This document shows positions 22,304 through 31,216 of a DNA stretch of 64,000 nucleotides, piece after piece. The number at the start of each line of letters is the position of its first letter. The first letter of the stretch is position 1. The stretch is from assembly GCF_900454495.1 (NCBI RefSeq), contig NZ_UGSI01000001.1, positions 4,652,501 through 4,716,500 of the forward strand, written 5' to 3'. Origin of the DNA: Paenibacillus macerans (GTDB taxonomy: Bacteria; Bacillota; Bacilli; Paenibacillales; Paenibacillaceae). The notes beneath the pieces are model-generated. The model ran no database searches. It saw nothing but the letters and a program-made list of their open reading frames with translations, and was not told the DNA's origin. Made by a program: the position numbers and the translations under genes.

Positions 22304-23812
22304 ATGAATTCCGTTTCATATAAAAAGAAGGCCGCCGCATCGTTTCTAAAAACCTTGCTGCTAACCATGGCCGCGGCTCTCATCGTATGCGCCATCCCGC
22401 TGAAGGCGGGGGCCGAAAGCGATGAAATCGACAAGGAGCAAATCGATGCTTTCATGCAGGATTCGATGAAGAAGCTGCAAATTCCCGGCGCTTCCCTGGC
22501 AATCGTCAAGGGGGACCAGGTGCTTTTTCAAAACGGCTACGGCATTTCCGGGCCCGACCGCACGCCGGTGACGGCGCAAACCCCGTTTGTCATCGGATCG
22601 GTCAGCAAATCGTTCACCGCCCTGGCCGTCATGCAATTGGCCGATGCCGGGAAAATCGATCTCGAGGCTCCGGTCCGCCAGTATTTGCCCTGGTTCCGGG
22701 TTGCCGACGAAGCCGCGTCCGCGCAAATCCGCGTTAAGCATTTGCTTCACCAGACAAGCGGGATATCCACCTATGACGGCCAGGTGTCGCTGACGCAAGG
22801 CGGCCTGCCGATCGAGCAGCATATCCGCAATCTCAAGCAGGTGGAGCTCACCGAACCCGTTGGCACGGCGTACCAATATTCGAATCTGAATTACGATATT
22901 TTGGGCGGCATTATCGAAGCCGTTTCGGGGATGTCTTACGGGGACTATATCAAGCAAAATATTTACGCGCCGCTGGGCATGACGCACAGCTATGCCTCGC
23001 CGAACTCCGCACAGGAGCTGGCTGCGGGCTATCAGCCGGTGTTCGGACTCATGCTGCCGACGAAAATGATCAACCACGAAGGTACGGTTCCTTCGGGATA
23101 TTTGGTCTCCAGCGCCGAGGACATGTCCAAATACCTGATCCCTCAAATCAACCAAGGGCGATTCGGAAATACGTCCGTCGTATCCGAGCGGAGCGCCGCG
23201 CTCATGCATGCCCCGGCGGTCCAAATGTGGGGCAGCCAATATTACGGCATGGGCTGGAGCGTCGACAAGAACCGCAATTGGGTTTATCACGACGGCTCGA
23301 CGGAAAATACATATTCCAAAATGATCATCGACGGCGACTACGGCATCATTTTTCTGGCCAACTCGATGGATTTCTTCCATATCGACGCTTACGATCAAAT
23401 CACGGCGGGAATCGACCGTATTCTTCACGGTGAGCAGCCCATCACTGCCGGAATGGATAGCTATCGGAAGGATTTCCTGATCGTCGATGCCGTTGCGCTG
23501 GCCGTCCTGCTGTATCTGGTTTTGTCCGTTCGCGGCCTTTTCCGGTGGAAAACCCGCTTTAAGCCGACTAAGCTGCGCATCGCCATCCAGGTGCTGTCGA
23601 TTACATTCATCCATGCGTTCATCCCGCTGGCAATCCTGTTCGTGCTGCCCAAGGTCCTCGTGCCGTGGCCTGTCATTTTCGTATTTCTCGCGGGCTTGGG
23701 CCACTTCATGTATTACGCGTCGATTGCGCTGCTAGCGATTGGGATTATCAAACTGCCGCTTCTCGTCAACAGTATCCGCAAACAAAAAAACGGCCGTAAC
23801 TCGGCCGTGTAG
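22304..23812 (+). CDS. Class C beta-lactamase-like serine hydrolase with C-terminal membrane helices, 502 aa
   Basis: A signal peptide (residues 1-37, ending KAGA) is followed by a beta-lactamase/PBP4*-like domain (residues 45-380). The active-site motifs are GSVSKSFTA (SxxK), YQYSNLNY (YxN) and HDGST in place of KTG. Residues 390-495 hold three hydrophobic segments, a layout common in Bacillales membrane-tethered serine hydrolases. The catalytic domain would face outside. Candidates for activity are D-amino peptide or ester hydrolysis in the envelope; true lactamase activity is unlikely to be the main role. TAGGAGGAG precedes ATG 22304. Confidence 0.88.
   Translation: MNSVSYKKKAAASFLKTLLLTMAAALIVCAIPLKAGAESDEIDKEQIDAFMQDSMKKLQIPGASLAIVKGDQVLFQNGYGISGPDRTPVTAQTPFVIGSVSKSFTALAVMQLADAGKIDLEAPVRQYLPWFRVADEAASAQIRVKHLLHQTSGISTYDGQVSLTQGGLPIEQHIRNLKQVELTEPVGTAYQYSNLNYDILGGIIEAVSGMSYGDYIKQNIYAPLGMTHSYASPNSAQELAAGYQPVFGLMLPTKMINHEGTVPSGYLVSSAEDMSKYLIPQINQGRFGNTSVVSERSAALMHAPAVQMWGSQYYGMGWSVDKNRNWVYHDGSTENTYSKMIIDGDYGIIFLANSMDFFHIDAYDQITAGIDRILHGEQPITAGMDSYRKDFLIVDAVALAVLLYLVLSVRGLFRWKTRFKPTKLRIAIQVLSITFIHAFIPLAILFVLPKVLVPWPVIFVFLAGLGHFMYYASIALLAIGIIKLPLLVNSIRKQKNGRNSAV
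23784..23808 (-). terminator. Minus-strand hairpin terminator within the hydrolase 3' end
   Basis: ACGGCCG (23790-23796) and CGGCCGT (23802-23808) form a stem followed on the minus strand by TTTTTTT. It could stop read-through from the ABC transporter operon, whose last gene ends at 24322. Confidence 0.55.
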
Positions 23813-23975
23813 CGGGTTGCGGCTCCGTCCGCAAAAGGATGGGCAGCCGCCTTTATGGCTGCTGCCGCAGCTTCTGTTGACACCATCGCCGCTTTCAGGC
23901 TTCTTATATCTTATACGGCAATTTTCCCCAGGTTGGGCGGAAATAAAGCCTCTGGGGCAGAAGCAAATCACGCAA

Positions 23976-24152
23976 TGCAAAAGTGCAGGCGAATTTCGTC
24001 GAAACTTCTCGAAACAGGCAGCTCAACTGCAAAAGTGCAGTTCACCACCTTTGTATATTACATAATTTTACAATTCAATTCAAAACATATGCACTTTTGC
24101 AGTTCATCCGCTCGGAAACAGGGATTGGCAAAAAATCGGATGCACTTTTGCA
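23976..24152. repeat. Four-unit palindromic ladder element 4
   Basis: TGCAAAAGTGCA occurs at 23976 and 24028, and its reverse complement TGCACTTTTGCA at 24090 and 24141. Centre spacings are 52, 62 and 51 bp, and the set is symmetric about 24064. This is the clearest example of the dyad layout because all four units are identical. Confidence 0.8.
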
Positions 24153-24321
24153 CTTGAACTCAACTGATCAACGGAAACGAAGGGGATATTTGTCTTTAAC
24201 CGCCGATTACTTTACTACTTTGACATGCATCGGCCGACCGGCTACTTTATCGCAGGCGGGTACGCATAACACCGGTTGAACGCTTTATTGTGCCAAATGC
24301 CTGTTACTTTACTACCTCTAG

Positions 24322-25158
24322 TTACTTCACCGCCCCCGCCGCAATGCCCTTGATGATGTACTTTTGGGCAAACGCGTAGAAAATGACGACAGGGATGATG
24401 GTCAGCGTCAGGCCGGCCATGGCCTGGTTCCACACGATCGTGAACTCTCCGAAGAAGTAGAACGTCGACAGCGGGATCGTGCGCAGCGCTTTATCCGACA
24501 GCGTCAGCGACGGCAGCAGATAGTCGTTCCACGTCGCGATAACGTCCAGAATGGCTACGGTAATGGTGATCGTCTTCAGCATCGGGAACACGATCCGCCA
24601 AAACACGCCGAATTTCGTGCAGCCATCCAGAGTCGCGGCTTCCTCCAGCGCGATCGGAATCGATTTGATGAACCCGTGGTACAAAAACACCGCCATACTG
24701 GCGTGGAAGCCGATGTTCATGTATATCAAGCCGCCGTGCGTATTCAGCATCGGGAGATGCAGGTAGGTGCGAATCCAGTCCATAACCTGCATCAGCGGCA
24801 TCATCAGCGTTTGGAAGGGGATCAGCATCGTCGCGACATAAGCCATAAACATCCATTTGCTGATTTTCGTGTCGCGCCGCACCAGCATCCAGGCGGTCAT
24901 CGACGACAAAATCACCACAAAAATCACCGTCAAAATAGTGACCAGCAGCGAATTGCCGAGCACCCGGAAGAAGTTCATCTTGTCGATCGCGCTCGCGTAA
25001 TACTCAAAGTTGAGGCTTTGCGGGAGCGCCAGCGCGTTGGTATACAGCTCCGCCCGGTTTTTGAAGGAGTTGACGAGCATGATATAGATCGGGGACAAGA
25101 AAACAAGTGCAAGAATGAGCAGTAAGACGGAAGGAATCCATTTGCCGGCACGCTTCAT
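24322..25158 (-). CDS. Carbohydrate ABC transporter permease, MalG type
   Basis: A 278-residue inner-membrane permease with six predicted helices and the EAA loop EEAATLDGCTKFGVFWRIVF near residue 180, which contacts the ATPase. It forms a heterodimer with the permease encoded just upstream; the two genes overlap in TAATG. No ATPase gene is in the cluster, so a shared MsmX-type ATPase encoded elsewhere is likely. The substrate is probably an oligosaccharide. The stop is followed by the ladder element at 23976-24152. Confidence 0.9.
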   Translation of the reverse strand: MKRAGKWIPSVLLLILALVFLSPIYIMLVNSFKNRAELYTNALALPQSLNFEYYASAIDKMNFFRVLGNSLLVTILTVIFVVILSSMTAWMLVRRDTKISKWMFMAYVATMLIPFQTLMMPLMQVMDWIRTYLHLPMLNTHGGLIYMNIGFHASMAVFLYHGFIKSIPIALEEAATLDGCTKFGVFWRIVFPMLKTITITVAILDVIATWNDYLLPSLTLSDKALRTIPLSTFYFFGEFTIVWNQAMAGLTLTIIPVVIFYAFAQKYIIKGIAAGAVK

Positions 25159-26033
25159 TACATTTGCACCTCTTTCTTTTTCGTAATGATGACCTGTGTC
25201 AGCGTCACAACAGCCACGACGAGGAAGAACACGATCGCCTTCGCTTGGCCGACGCCATACCGGCCGTACCCGAAGATTTCGTTAAAAATGTTCATGGCGA
25301 ACATTTCCGTGGAGTTCACGGGACCGCCGTTCGTCAAAGACAGGTTTACGTCATAGATCTTAAACGCGCCGGAGAGCGTCATAAAGAAGCAGATCGTAAA
25401 CGACGGCATAAGCAGCGGAAACACGATTTTGGTCAGACGCTGCCACATATTCGCGCCGTCGACCTTCGCCGCCTCAAGCGTTTCGTCCGAAATCCCCTGA
25501 ATCCCCGCGATATAGATGATCATCGTATAACCGGCCATTTGCCACGTAAACACAATCACCATCGCATACAGCGCGAATTCCGGATTGATCAGCCAGTTGA
25601 AAAAGAGATGATCAAGCCCCGTGTTGTTCCCGAGAAACTTAAAAATATCAGTAAAAATAAACTTCCAAATGTAGCCCAAAATCAGCCCGCCGATCAGGTT
25701 CGGCATAAAAAACAGCGTCCGCGCCAGGTTGCTCGTGCGAAGCCCGCTGGTCACCAGCAAGGAGAACAAGAGCCCAAAGACGTTGACGGAGATCAGCGCC
25801 AAAATCGTGAATTTGATCGTATGCCAAGCCGAAGAATAAAACCGCTCATCATGAAAAATACGGATATAGTTGTCGAAGCCCACGAACACTTTCGGATCGG
25901 CCGGAATCCCGTTCCAGCTAATAAACGAGTAGTACACCCCAATGATAAACGGTATGATCACGACTGTCGTAAAGATGATGAATAACGGCATGGTAAACAA
26001 CGCGTACCAGAGCTTATCTTTGTTACTGCGCAT
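25158..26033 (-). CDS. Carbohydrate ABC transporter permease, MalF/UgpA type
   Basis: A 291-residue permease with six hydrophobic segments, beginning LWYALFTMPLFIIFTTVVII, and an EAA loop DETLEAAKVDGANMWQRLTK near residue 200. It partners the MalG-type permease downstream, with stop and start overlapping in TAATG. A terminator-like hairpin separates it from the solute-binding protein gene 100 bp upstream. Confidence 0.9.
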   Translation of the reverse strand: MRSNKDKLWYALFTMPLFIIFTTVVIIPFIIGVYYSFISWNGIPADPKVFVGFDNYIRIFHDERFYSSAWHTIKFTILALISVNVFGLLFSLLVTSGLRTSNLARTLFFMPNLIGGLILGYIWKFIFTDIFKFLGNNTGLDHLFFNWLINPEFALYAMVIVFTWQMAGYTMIIYIAGIQGISDETLEAAKVDGANMWQRLTKIVFPLLMPSFTICFFMTLSGAFKIYDVNLSLTNGGPVNSTEMFAMNIFNEIFGYGRYGVGQAKAIVFFLVVAVVTLTQVIITKKKEVQM

Positions 26034-26062
26034 AGGTCCACCCCATTTCGGGAATTTGCTGT

Positions 26063-26106
26063 AAAAAACTAAAGCCTAACGCCATCGAAGCAGAGTTAGG
26101 CTTTAG
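26063..26106 (-). terminator. Intra-operon attenuator after the solute-binding protein gene
   Basis: On the minus strand CTAAAGCCTAAC (26106-26095) and GTTAGGCTTTAG (26080-26069) form a perfect 12-bp stem followed by TTTTTT. Partial termination here would raise binding-protein output over the permeases. Confidence 0.8.
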
Positions 26107-26136
26107 TGTGATGATTTCCTAAACGTCAGCTAAATG

Positions 26137-27414
26137 TTACTTTGCCGCATTGGCCCAAGCTTTATCCAGGTTTTGCAGGAACTGCTGGCCGGTCATATCC
26201 GGATTCAGGAAGAACTCGGCCGTCGCCGGAGCCAGGTCGTTCACGATGATCCCTTGCGGGAAGTAGTTAAAAGCCCAAGGAATCGTTTCACCGCTCTTCG
26301 TAGCTTCAAATACCGCTTGCGACATCGGATCGAGGCCCGTCGCTTCGATGTTGGTCATCGCCGGGATAAATTTGAACTCGTTCACGATCGTATTTTTGCC
26401 CGTTTCGCTCGTAAACATCCAGTTCAGGAAAGCGTTGGCCGCTTTGATTTCCGCTTCGCCCGCTTCCTTGTTAATGACCCAGCCGCCCGGAATGTCCACG
26501 GACAGCTTCTTGTTGCCGGCAATCGGCAACGGCATCATGCCGATGTCCAGATCGCCGTAGTCCGCGAGCATCGAGTAACTCCAGTTGCCTTGGTGAACCA
26601 TCGCCGTTTTTCCGGTGGCGAAATCCCCCATTTGCGTGTCATACGTTACTTCCATCGGGTTTGTGGAGTTGGCCCGAATCACTTCCATAAACTTGGCGAA
26701 CTCTTGGAATTCCTTGGTGTCGGCCAGTTTCACTTCGCCTTTGTTCAGCTTCTCGACGAACGCTTTCGGATCTTCCTGGAGGGCGAACGGAGTATTGATG
26801 ATATGTCCGATCAGGAAGTACGCTTCCTGGGAAAGGCTCAGCCCGTTAACACCTTTGGCCTTCAGGCCTTCCATCGTGGTCTTGAAAGAGTCGAAGTCGG
26901 TTACTTTGCCCAGATCGACCAGGCTCTTGTTGTATACGAGACCGAAGCCTTCTACGCCCGTCGGCACGCCGACCACTTTGCCGTCGACTTCCAGGGCCAT
27001 GTTCGGCGCGATATTTTTGACATACTCTTCATTGCTCATATCGTAGTAATAGGACTTGAATTTTTCCGCTTCCGCGCCGGCGCCTACGCTAAAGATCGTC
27101 GGGCCTTCCTTCGCCGCCAGCTTGGCTTGGAGCTGAGTCATGTAAGCATCGCCGGCAGAGCCCCAAACGTCGACTTCGTTGCCGGTTTCCTGCTTATATT
27201 TTTCCGCCAACCCCTCCAGGGCTTCGGCGATTTCGACCTTGTTTTGGAACAGCGAAATCTTCGCTTGTTTTTCCGGTTGATTGCCGCCTCCGGCACCGCC
27301 GGCATTATTCGCGGCATTGCCCGCATTGTTTTTTGCGTTGCCTCCGCAAGCTGTCAAAGCAACAACTAACGCCATCGTCGCGATCAAACCAAGCGCTTTT
27401 TTCGTTTTTTTCAT
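26137..27414 (-). CDS. Extracellular solute-binding lipoprotein of the sugar ABC importer
   Basis: The N-terminal signal ends in the lipobox LTACGG, followed by a Gly/Asn linker and a family 1 solute-binding fold of 425 residues: EVDVWGSAGDAYMTQLQAKL, GVPTGVEGFGLVYNKSLV, GKTAMVHQGNWSYSMLADYG and GGWVINKEAG. It captures a sugar outside and delivers it to the two permeases encoded downstream. A YesM/YesN-type sensor and regulator pair lies directly upstream and probably controls it. ATG 27414 follows GGGGGGACAGG. Confidence 0.9.
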   Translation of the reverse strand: MKKTKKALGLIATMALVVALTACGGNAKNNAGNAANNAGGAGGGNQPEKQAKISLFQNKVEIAEALEGLAEKYKQETGNEVDVWGSAGDAYMTQLQAKLAAKEGPTIFSVGAGAEAEKFKSYYYDMSNEEYVKNIAPNMALEVDGKVVGVPTGVEGFGLVYNKSLVDLGKVTDFDSFKTTMEGLKAKGVNGLSLSQEAYFLIGHIINTPFALQEDPKAFVEKLNKGEVKLADTKEFQEFAKFMEVIRANSTNPMEVTYDTQMGDFATGKTAMVHQGNWSYSMLADYGDLDIGMMPLPIAGNKKLSVDIPGGWVINKEAGEAEIKAANAFLNWMFTSETGKNTIVNEFKFIPAMTNIEATGLDPMSQAVFEATKSGETIPWAFNYFPQGIIVNDLAPATAEFFLNPDMTGQQFLQNLDKAWANAAK

Positions 27415-27467
27415 TCCTGTCCCCCCGATTATGATGTCGTTGTAGTGATGAAACCCCTTACACGTCC

Positions 27468-27473
27468 ATTATA
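27468..27473 (-). promoter_or_regulatory. Likely -10 element of the sugar transporter operon
   Basis: TATAAT on the minus strand (27473-27468), about 54 bp before the start of the binding-protein gene. No convincing -35 is present; TGTATT sits 18 bp upstream. A weak -35 would fit activation by the neighbouring AraC-type response regulator. Confidence 0.4.
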
Positions 27474-27538
27474 TTGGTTATGAACCTGGGCAATACAGGG
27501 GATATCATCGCCTTTTGGAGTAAAATTTGAAACTAAAC

Positions 27539-27581
27539 AAAAAAGGAAAGGAGAGGCTGCGGCAGCTTCTTCCTTCCTTTG
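27539..27581 (-). terminator. Terminator of the two-component operon
   Basis: On the minus strand AAAGGAAGGAAGAAGCTGC pairs with GCAGCCTCTCCTTTCCTTT and is followed by T residues. Confidence 0.75.
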
Positions 27582-27612
27582 TTATTCCATTCGCGGCGGC
27601 AGGTTATGCACT

Positions 27613-29178
27613 TTAGCCGTCCATCCGCGGCCGGGGGGCCTTATGATGCTTGCGGTACTGCGTCGGCGACTCGCCGGTAAACTTTCGGAACACTTTGCCG
27701 AAATAATTATCGTCCTCGTACCCCAGCATCCGGGACACCTCAAGCACGGTTTGGTCCGAATGGCTGAGCAGGGACTTGGCTTTTTCCATTCTTAGCCCGG
27801 TCAAATAGTTCATCACCGTGGTTCCATAAGTTTCCTTAAATTTCTTGGCGATATATTGGGGACTGAAATGAAAACGTTCCGCCAACGAAGACAGGCTGAT
27901 GTCGGCCCCGATATTGGACGAGATGTAGTGCTGAATCGCATGGATGCTTTGGAGCGAAGCCAACCCTTCCCCTTCCGACTCGATCATCAGCCAGAAAATA
28001 TGCGTCAGTTCCTGCCCCCATTCCTCCAAATCGCCGATCCAAAGCGACAGCGTTTCCGTCTGATGCTCCTGATGGAGCTGGCGGGAAATGCGGGCGATCA
28101 GCAAATTCATTTCCATCGTGTAATGCTGCAGGTCCTTTAACGACAAATACCCGAGCTGCCGGAGCTCCCGCACAAAAGAACCGATCAATTCGGCCATGTG
28201 CTCCTTGTCGCGTTTTCTTAAAGCCTCCAGCAGAAGAATTTCCCGGTCGATAAACGTAACGGCATGGCCTGGCTTGCCCGCACCCCCTCTGCCATCCAAA
28301 ACATTGGCCTGAAGAATTTCCGTTCTGGCCTCTTTGATGGCGGACAAAATTTCAGCGCTGTCGTACTTTTTCCGCACAAACCCGGAGAAGACGTCCAGCT
28401 TGATCGCGGACAGCCACGACTTCTCCAGCTTGGCTCTGTAATGTTCCACATCCGCGGCGGGAGCTTCCCCCTCGGTCAGAATGCAGAAAAACGAATCGAT
28501 CCGAAAAAAATAATACCGGCCCAATGGCCGCAGAACGTCCTTGATGATGTTGCGTACGGAGAACATAAACAACGCTTCGTCCCCCATAAAGCTGCGGTCG
28601 ACGATCTCCGTCAGGTTCCTCGGCAAAAAGAGCAGCAGATAAAAGTCCTTAACGGGAAAGCCCGCCTCCTGCAGCACTTGGCGGACGCCCGCATGATTGA
28701 CGGATTCCGCTTGCAAATACGTGGCCATCCTCTGCTCCTGGAGCAGGGTGTTGGCTTCATGAACCTGAAGGTTCCTGCGCAGCTCCTCGCTCCGGTTTTC
28801 CCGGCTTTCCAGAATCTCCCCGACCGCCTTGGAAACGGCCTTGTTCAAGTCGTCGATCTTGAATGGCTTCAGCAAATAATCGACTCCCTGCGCCAGCAGG
28901 GTCGCTTTGGCATAACGAAATTCCTGGTACCCGCTCAGAACGATCACCTTGGAGTCCCATCCTTCCGCCCGCAATTTTTCCAGAAAGGTCGGTCCATCCA
29001 TACGCGGCATGCTCATATCGCACACGATCAGTTCCGGCGCCTCGCGGCGCACGATTTCAAGCGCCTCCACGCCGTCCTCGGCCTGCAAAATTGCGGTCAT
29101 TTGATAGCTCGGCCAGTCGATGGCCAATTCAACGCCTTCCCTGACATGCTCCTCATCATCCACGATCAGTACTTTCAT
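27613..29178 (-). CDS. YesN-type response regulator with AraC DNA-binding domain, 521 aa
   Basis: An N-terminal receiver (MKVLIVDDEEHV; phosphoacceptor Asp54 in LIVCDMSMPRMDG) is joined by a long middle region to a C-terminal AraC helix-turn-helix pair (IAKKFKETYGTTVMNYLTGL; VLEVSRMLGYEDDNYFGKVF). Such regulators act with YesM-type kinases to induce sugar-uptake genes, here presumably the ABC importer that follows. The start is ATG 29178, which overlaps the kinase gene by 23 bp and has GGAGAAGGAG upstream; the open frame continues further upstream but only within the kinase. Confidence 0.9.
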   Translation of the reverse strand: MKVLIVDDEEHVREGVELAIDWPSYQMTAILQAEDGVEALEIVRREAPELIVCDMSMPRMDGPTFLEKLRAEGWDSKVIVLSGYQEFRYAKATLLAQGVDYLLKPFKIDDLNKAVSKAVGEILESRENRSEELRRNLQVHEANTLLQEQRMATYLQAESVNHAGVRQVLQEAGFPVKDFYLLLFLPRNLTEIVDRSFMGDEALFMFSVRNIIKDVLRPLGRYYFFRIDSFFCILTEGEAPAADVEHYRAKLEKSWLSAIKLDVFSGFVRKKYDSAEILSAIKEARTEILQANVLDGRGGAGKPGHAVTFIDREILLLEALRKRDKEHMAELIGSFVRELRQLGYLSLKDLQHYTMEMNLLIARISRQLHQEHQTETLSLWIGDLEEWGQELTHIFWLMIESEGEGLASLQSIHAIQHYISSNIGADISLSSLAERFHFSPQYIAKKFKETYGTTVMNYLTGLRMEKAKSLLSHSDQTVLEVSRMLGYEDDNYFGKVFRKFTGESPTQYRKHHKAPRPRMDG

Positions 29179-30943
29179 GCGGCTCACGCTCCTTCTCCGG
29201 TTGATAGGGAATGGACAAAGTAACGGTCGTCTGCGCATAAGGCTCGCTTTCGATGTCCCAGGCAAATCCTGGTCCATAGTACAACTGCAGCCGCTTTAAT
29301 ACATTAACCAAACCGATGCCGACCCGCGATTCGAGCTTGGCGGAAGAATCCGTATACGCACGGCGGATGTCGCCGATCATGTCCGGGGCGAAGCCGCGCC
29401 CGTTATCGATCACGCGGATGATCAACCGGTCGTTCAGCTCGATTTCCACACGGATGGTCCCTGTACCGTTCCCTTTTTCAATGCCGTGCACGATGCTGTT
29501 TTCGACCAGGGGCTGCAGCACCATTTTCGGCACCCGCAGGAACAACGCCTCGTCCGGGCAGCTTTGCGAGTAATCCAGTTTATGCTTAAACCTTCCTACC
29601 TGCAGCGAAATGTAATGGTTCAAGTGCTCCAGCTCGTCTTGCAAAAGAACCTCTTCATGATCGATATCCATATTGTAGCGGAACATCGCTCCCAGCTCGG
29701 CCAGCTTGTCGCTCACCTCGTGCGCGTTTTTCTTGATCGCCAGCGTGCCGATCGATTGCAGCGTATTGTACAGGAAATGCGGGTTGATCTGCGCCTGAAG
29801 CATTTTCAGCCGGGCGTCCGCGACCTCCAGCTTGTAGCGGTACTGCTGGTTCCAAAGCGCGTCCAGTTCCGCGGCCATGTCCTGAAGACGGTCCTCCAGA
29901 AGGCCAAGCTCGTCGGTCGCTTGCGAACCGCCTTGAATGTTGAAATTGCCCATCTGGATTTTTTTGATCTGGCCCAGGATGCGTTTGATCCGCAGCAAAA
30001 TCACATACGAGATGACTCCCGCCATGATGGCGACAAAACCGGTCACGGCCACCTGCAGGGCCAGCGATCGGTTCAGCGCCTGCCTGCCCGCCTGCTCTAT
30101 GACGGAGCTCGGGATGAATTTCACCAGCGTAATGGGCAACCCGTAGGAAACGTCCGTGTAGTAAATGTATATTCCCTTTCCCTTGGGGTCATGGATCAAG
30201 CCTCTGGCATCCCCGTCCACAGCGGCGATTTTTCCGCGCAATTCCTGAATCCATTCGCTATCGCCGGCCGCGGAAGCAGTCGAATACAACAGCTGCAAAT
30301 CGTTTTGCAAAAGAATGTATACATCCCCTTGCTCGGACGTCGACAACGGTTCGACCAGTTCCTTTAATTCTATATTCCGCACCGTAACCGAAGTCAAACC
30401 CAGCGTTTCGCGGCTGGAGATGTCCGCAAACAGCTTGTTGATCTGCAGCCGCTTCTCCCCGTTTACTTCAATAACCGCGTACTCCTCGTTATAGCGTTGC
30501 CCTTCCGCGGGGAGCCGGCGGTGGACAAAATCGGGAATGAGCTGCCGCTCGTTCAGCCCCGATTTTACGTTAAACTGACGGTTGGTCAGCGCGCTCTTGT
30601 AGGTCACCGAGCGGATTTCCGTATAGCTGCCGTAGAGTCGCTGCATTTTTTGATTGATGTACACGGCCTCCGCCGGAGTCTGCATCTCCTTTTTGGTCAG
30701 CAGGCGCATCAGTTCGGGGTCGCCGTAGTAGGACAACGTGAGCAGCATGATGTCATGGATGTATTTATGAACGCTCGACATCGTGATCGCCATCGATTTT
30801 TGGTTCAGCTGAACGAGTTGATCCTGCACCGAACGCCCGATAATCTGGTAGGACATGTAGCTGGAAATCAAAAAAGGCACAATGGTGGCAGTCAGCAGGC
30901 CCAATAAAATTTTGGTAAATAAACTTCGCTTGATCAAGGACAT
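29156..30943 (-). CDS. YesM-type sensor histidine kinase, 595 aa
   Basis: The topology is a membrane helix (residues 12-34), an extracellular sensing region, a second helix (about 290-315), a HAMP domain, then a His_kinase domain with the phosphoacceptor in QINPHFLYNTLQSIG and an ATPase domain with LQPLVENSIVHGIEKG, IRVIDNGRGF and VGIGLVNVLKRL. It should sense an extracellular sugar or glycan fragment and phosphorylate the co-encoded regulator. ATG 30943 is preceded by GGGGGCGAGG; 22 upstream in-frame codons look non-coding. Confidence 0.9.
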   Translation of the reverse strand: MSLIKRSLFTKILLGLLTATIVPFLISSYMSYQIIGRSVQDQLVQLNQKSMAITMSSVHKYIHDIMLLTLSYYGDPELMRLLTKKEMQTPAEAVYINQKMQRLYGSYTEIRSVTYKSALTNRQFNVKSGLNERQLIPDFVHRRLPAEGQRYNEEYAVIEVNGEKRLQINKLFADISSRETLGLTSVTVRNIELKELVEPLSTSEQGDVYILLQNDLQLLYSTASAAGDSEWIQELRGKIAAVDGDARGLIHDPKGKGIYIYYTDVSYGLPITLVKFIPSSVIEQAGRQALNRSLALQVAVTGFVAIMAGVISYVILLRIKRILGQIKKIQMGNFNIQGGSQATDELGLLEDRLQDMAAELDALWNQQYRYKLEVADARLKMLQAQINPHFLYNTLQSIGTLAIKKNAHEVSDKLAELGAMFRYNMDIDHEEVLLQDELEHLNHYISLQVGRFKHKLDYSQSCPDEALFLRVPKMVLQPLVENSIVHGIEKGNGTGTIRVEIELNDRLIIRVIDNGRGFAPDMIGDIRRAYTDSSAKLESRVGIGLVNVLKRLQLYYGPGFAWDIESEPYAQTTVTLSIPYQPEKEREPHESTDRG

Positions 30944-31086
30944 GGCATCCTCGCCCCCGTAAACGGTTTCTTTCCTGTCAGTAAACCTTATTCCGCCGCC
31001 GGGTGTCAACTCTCGGATTCAGTATTCGCTTTGGAGCGCAAGAAGAACGCCTGACGGCGTCCTTTCTGACTCTGACTTACGTAAGA

Positions 31087-31160
31087 GCGATTGGAGGGAT
31101 GGATATGGGGTGGACCCCCATACCCATTCCCTCTTCCTATTACGCTCCAGACCAGTTCAT
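31087..31160. other. Large imperfect hairpin between the kinase and MscS genes
   Basis: GGAGGGATGG and CCATTCCCTC, with an inner ATGGGG/CCCCAT, form a stable stem. There is no T run, so the role is unclear; it may be a 3' structure of the MscS transcript. Confidence 0.4.
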
Positions 31161-31216
31161 CCAGGCCGATTTGAGGTAAATACCGGCTCCGGAGTCCTTT
31201 AACCTTCAGATCTTGT

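Noticed and set aside
22361..23704. 447-codon minus-strand frame
   Set aside because: Shadow of the beta-lactamase-like gene, whose motifs are clear on the plus strand.
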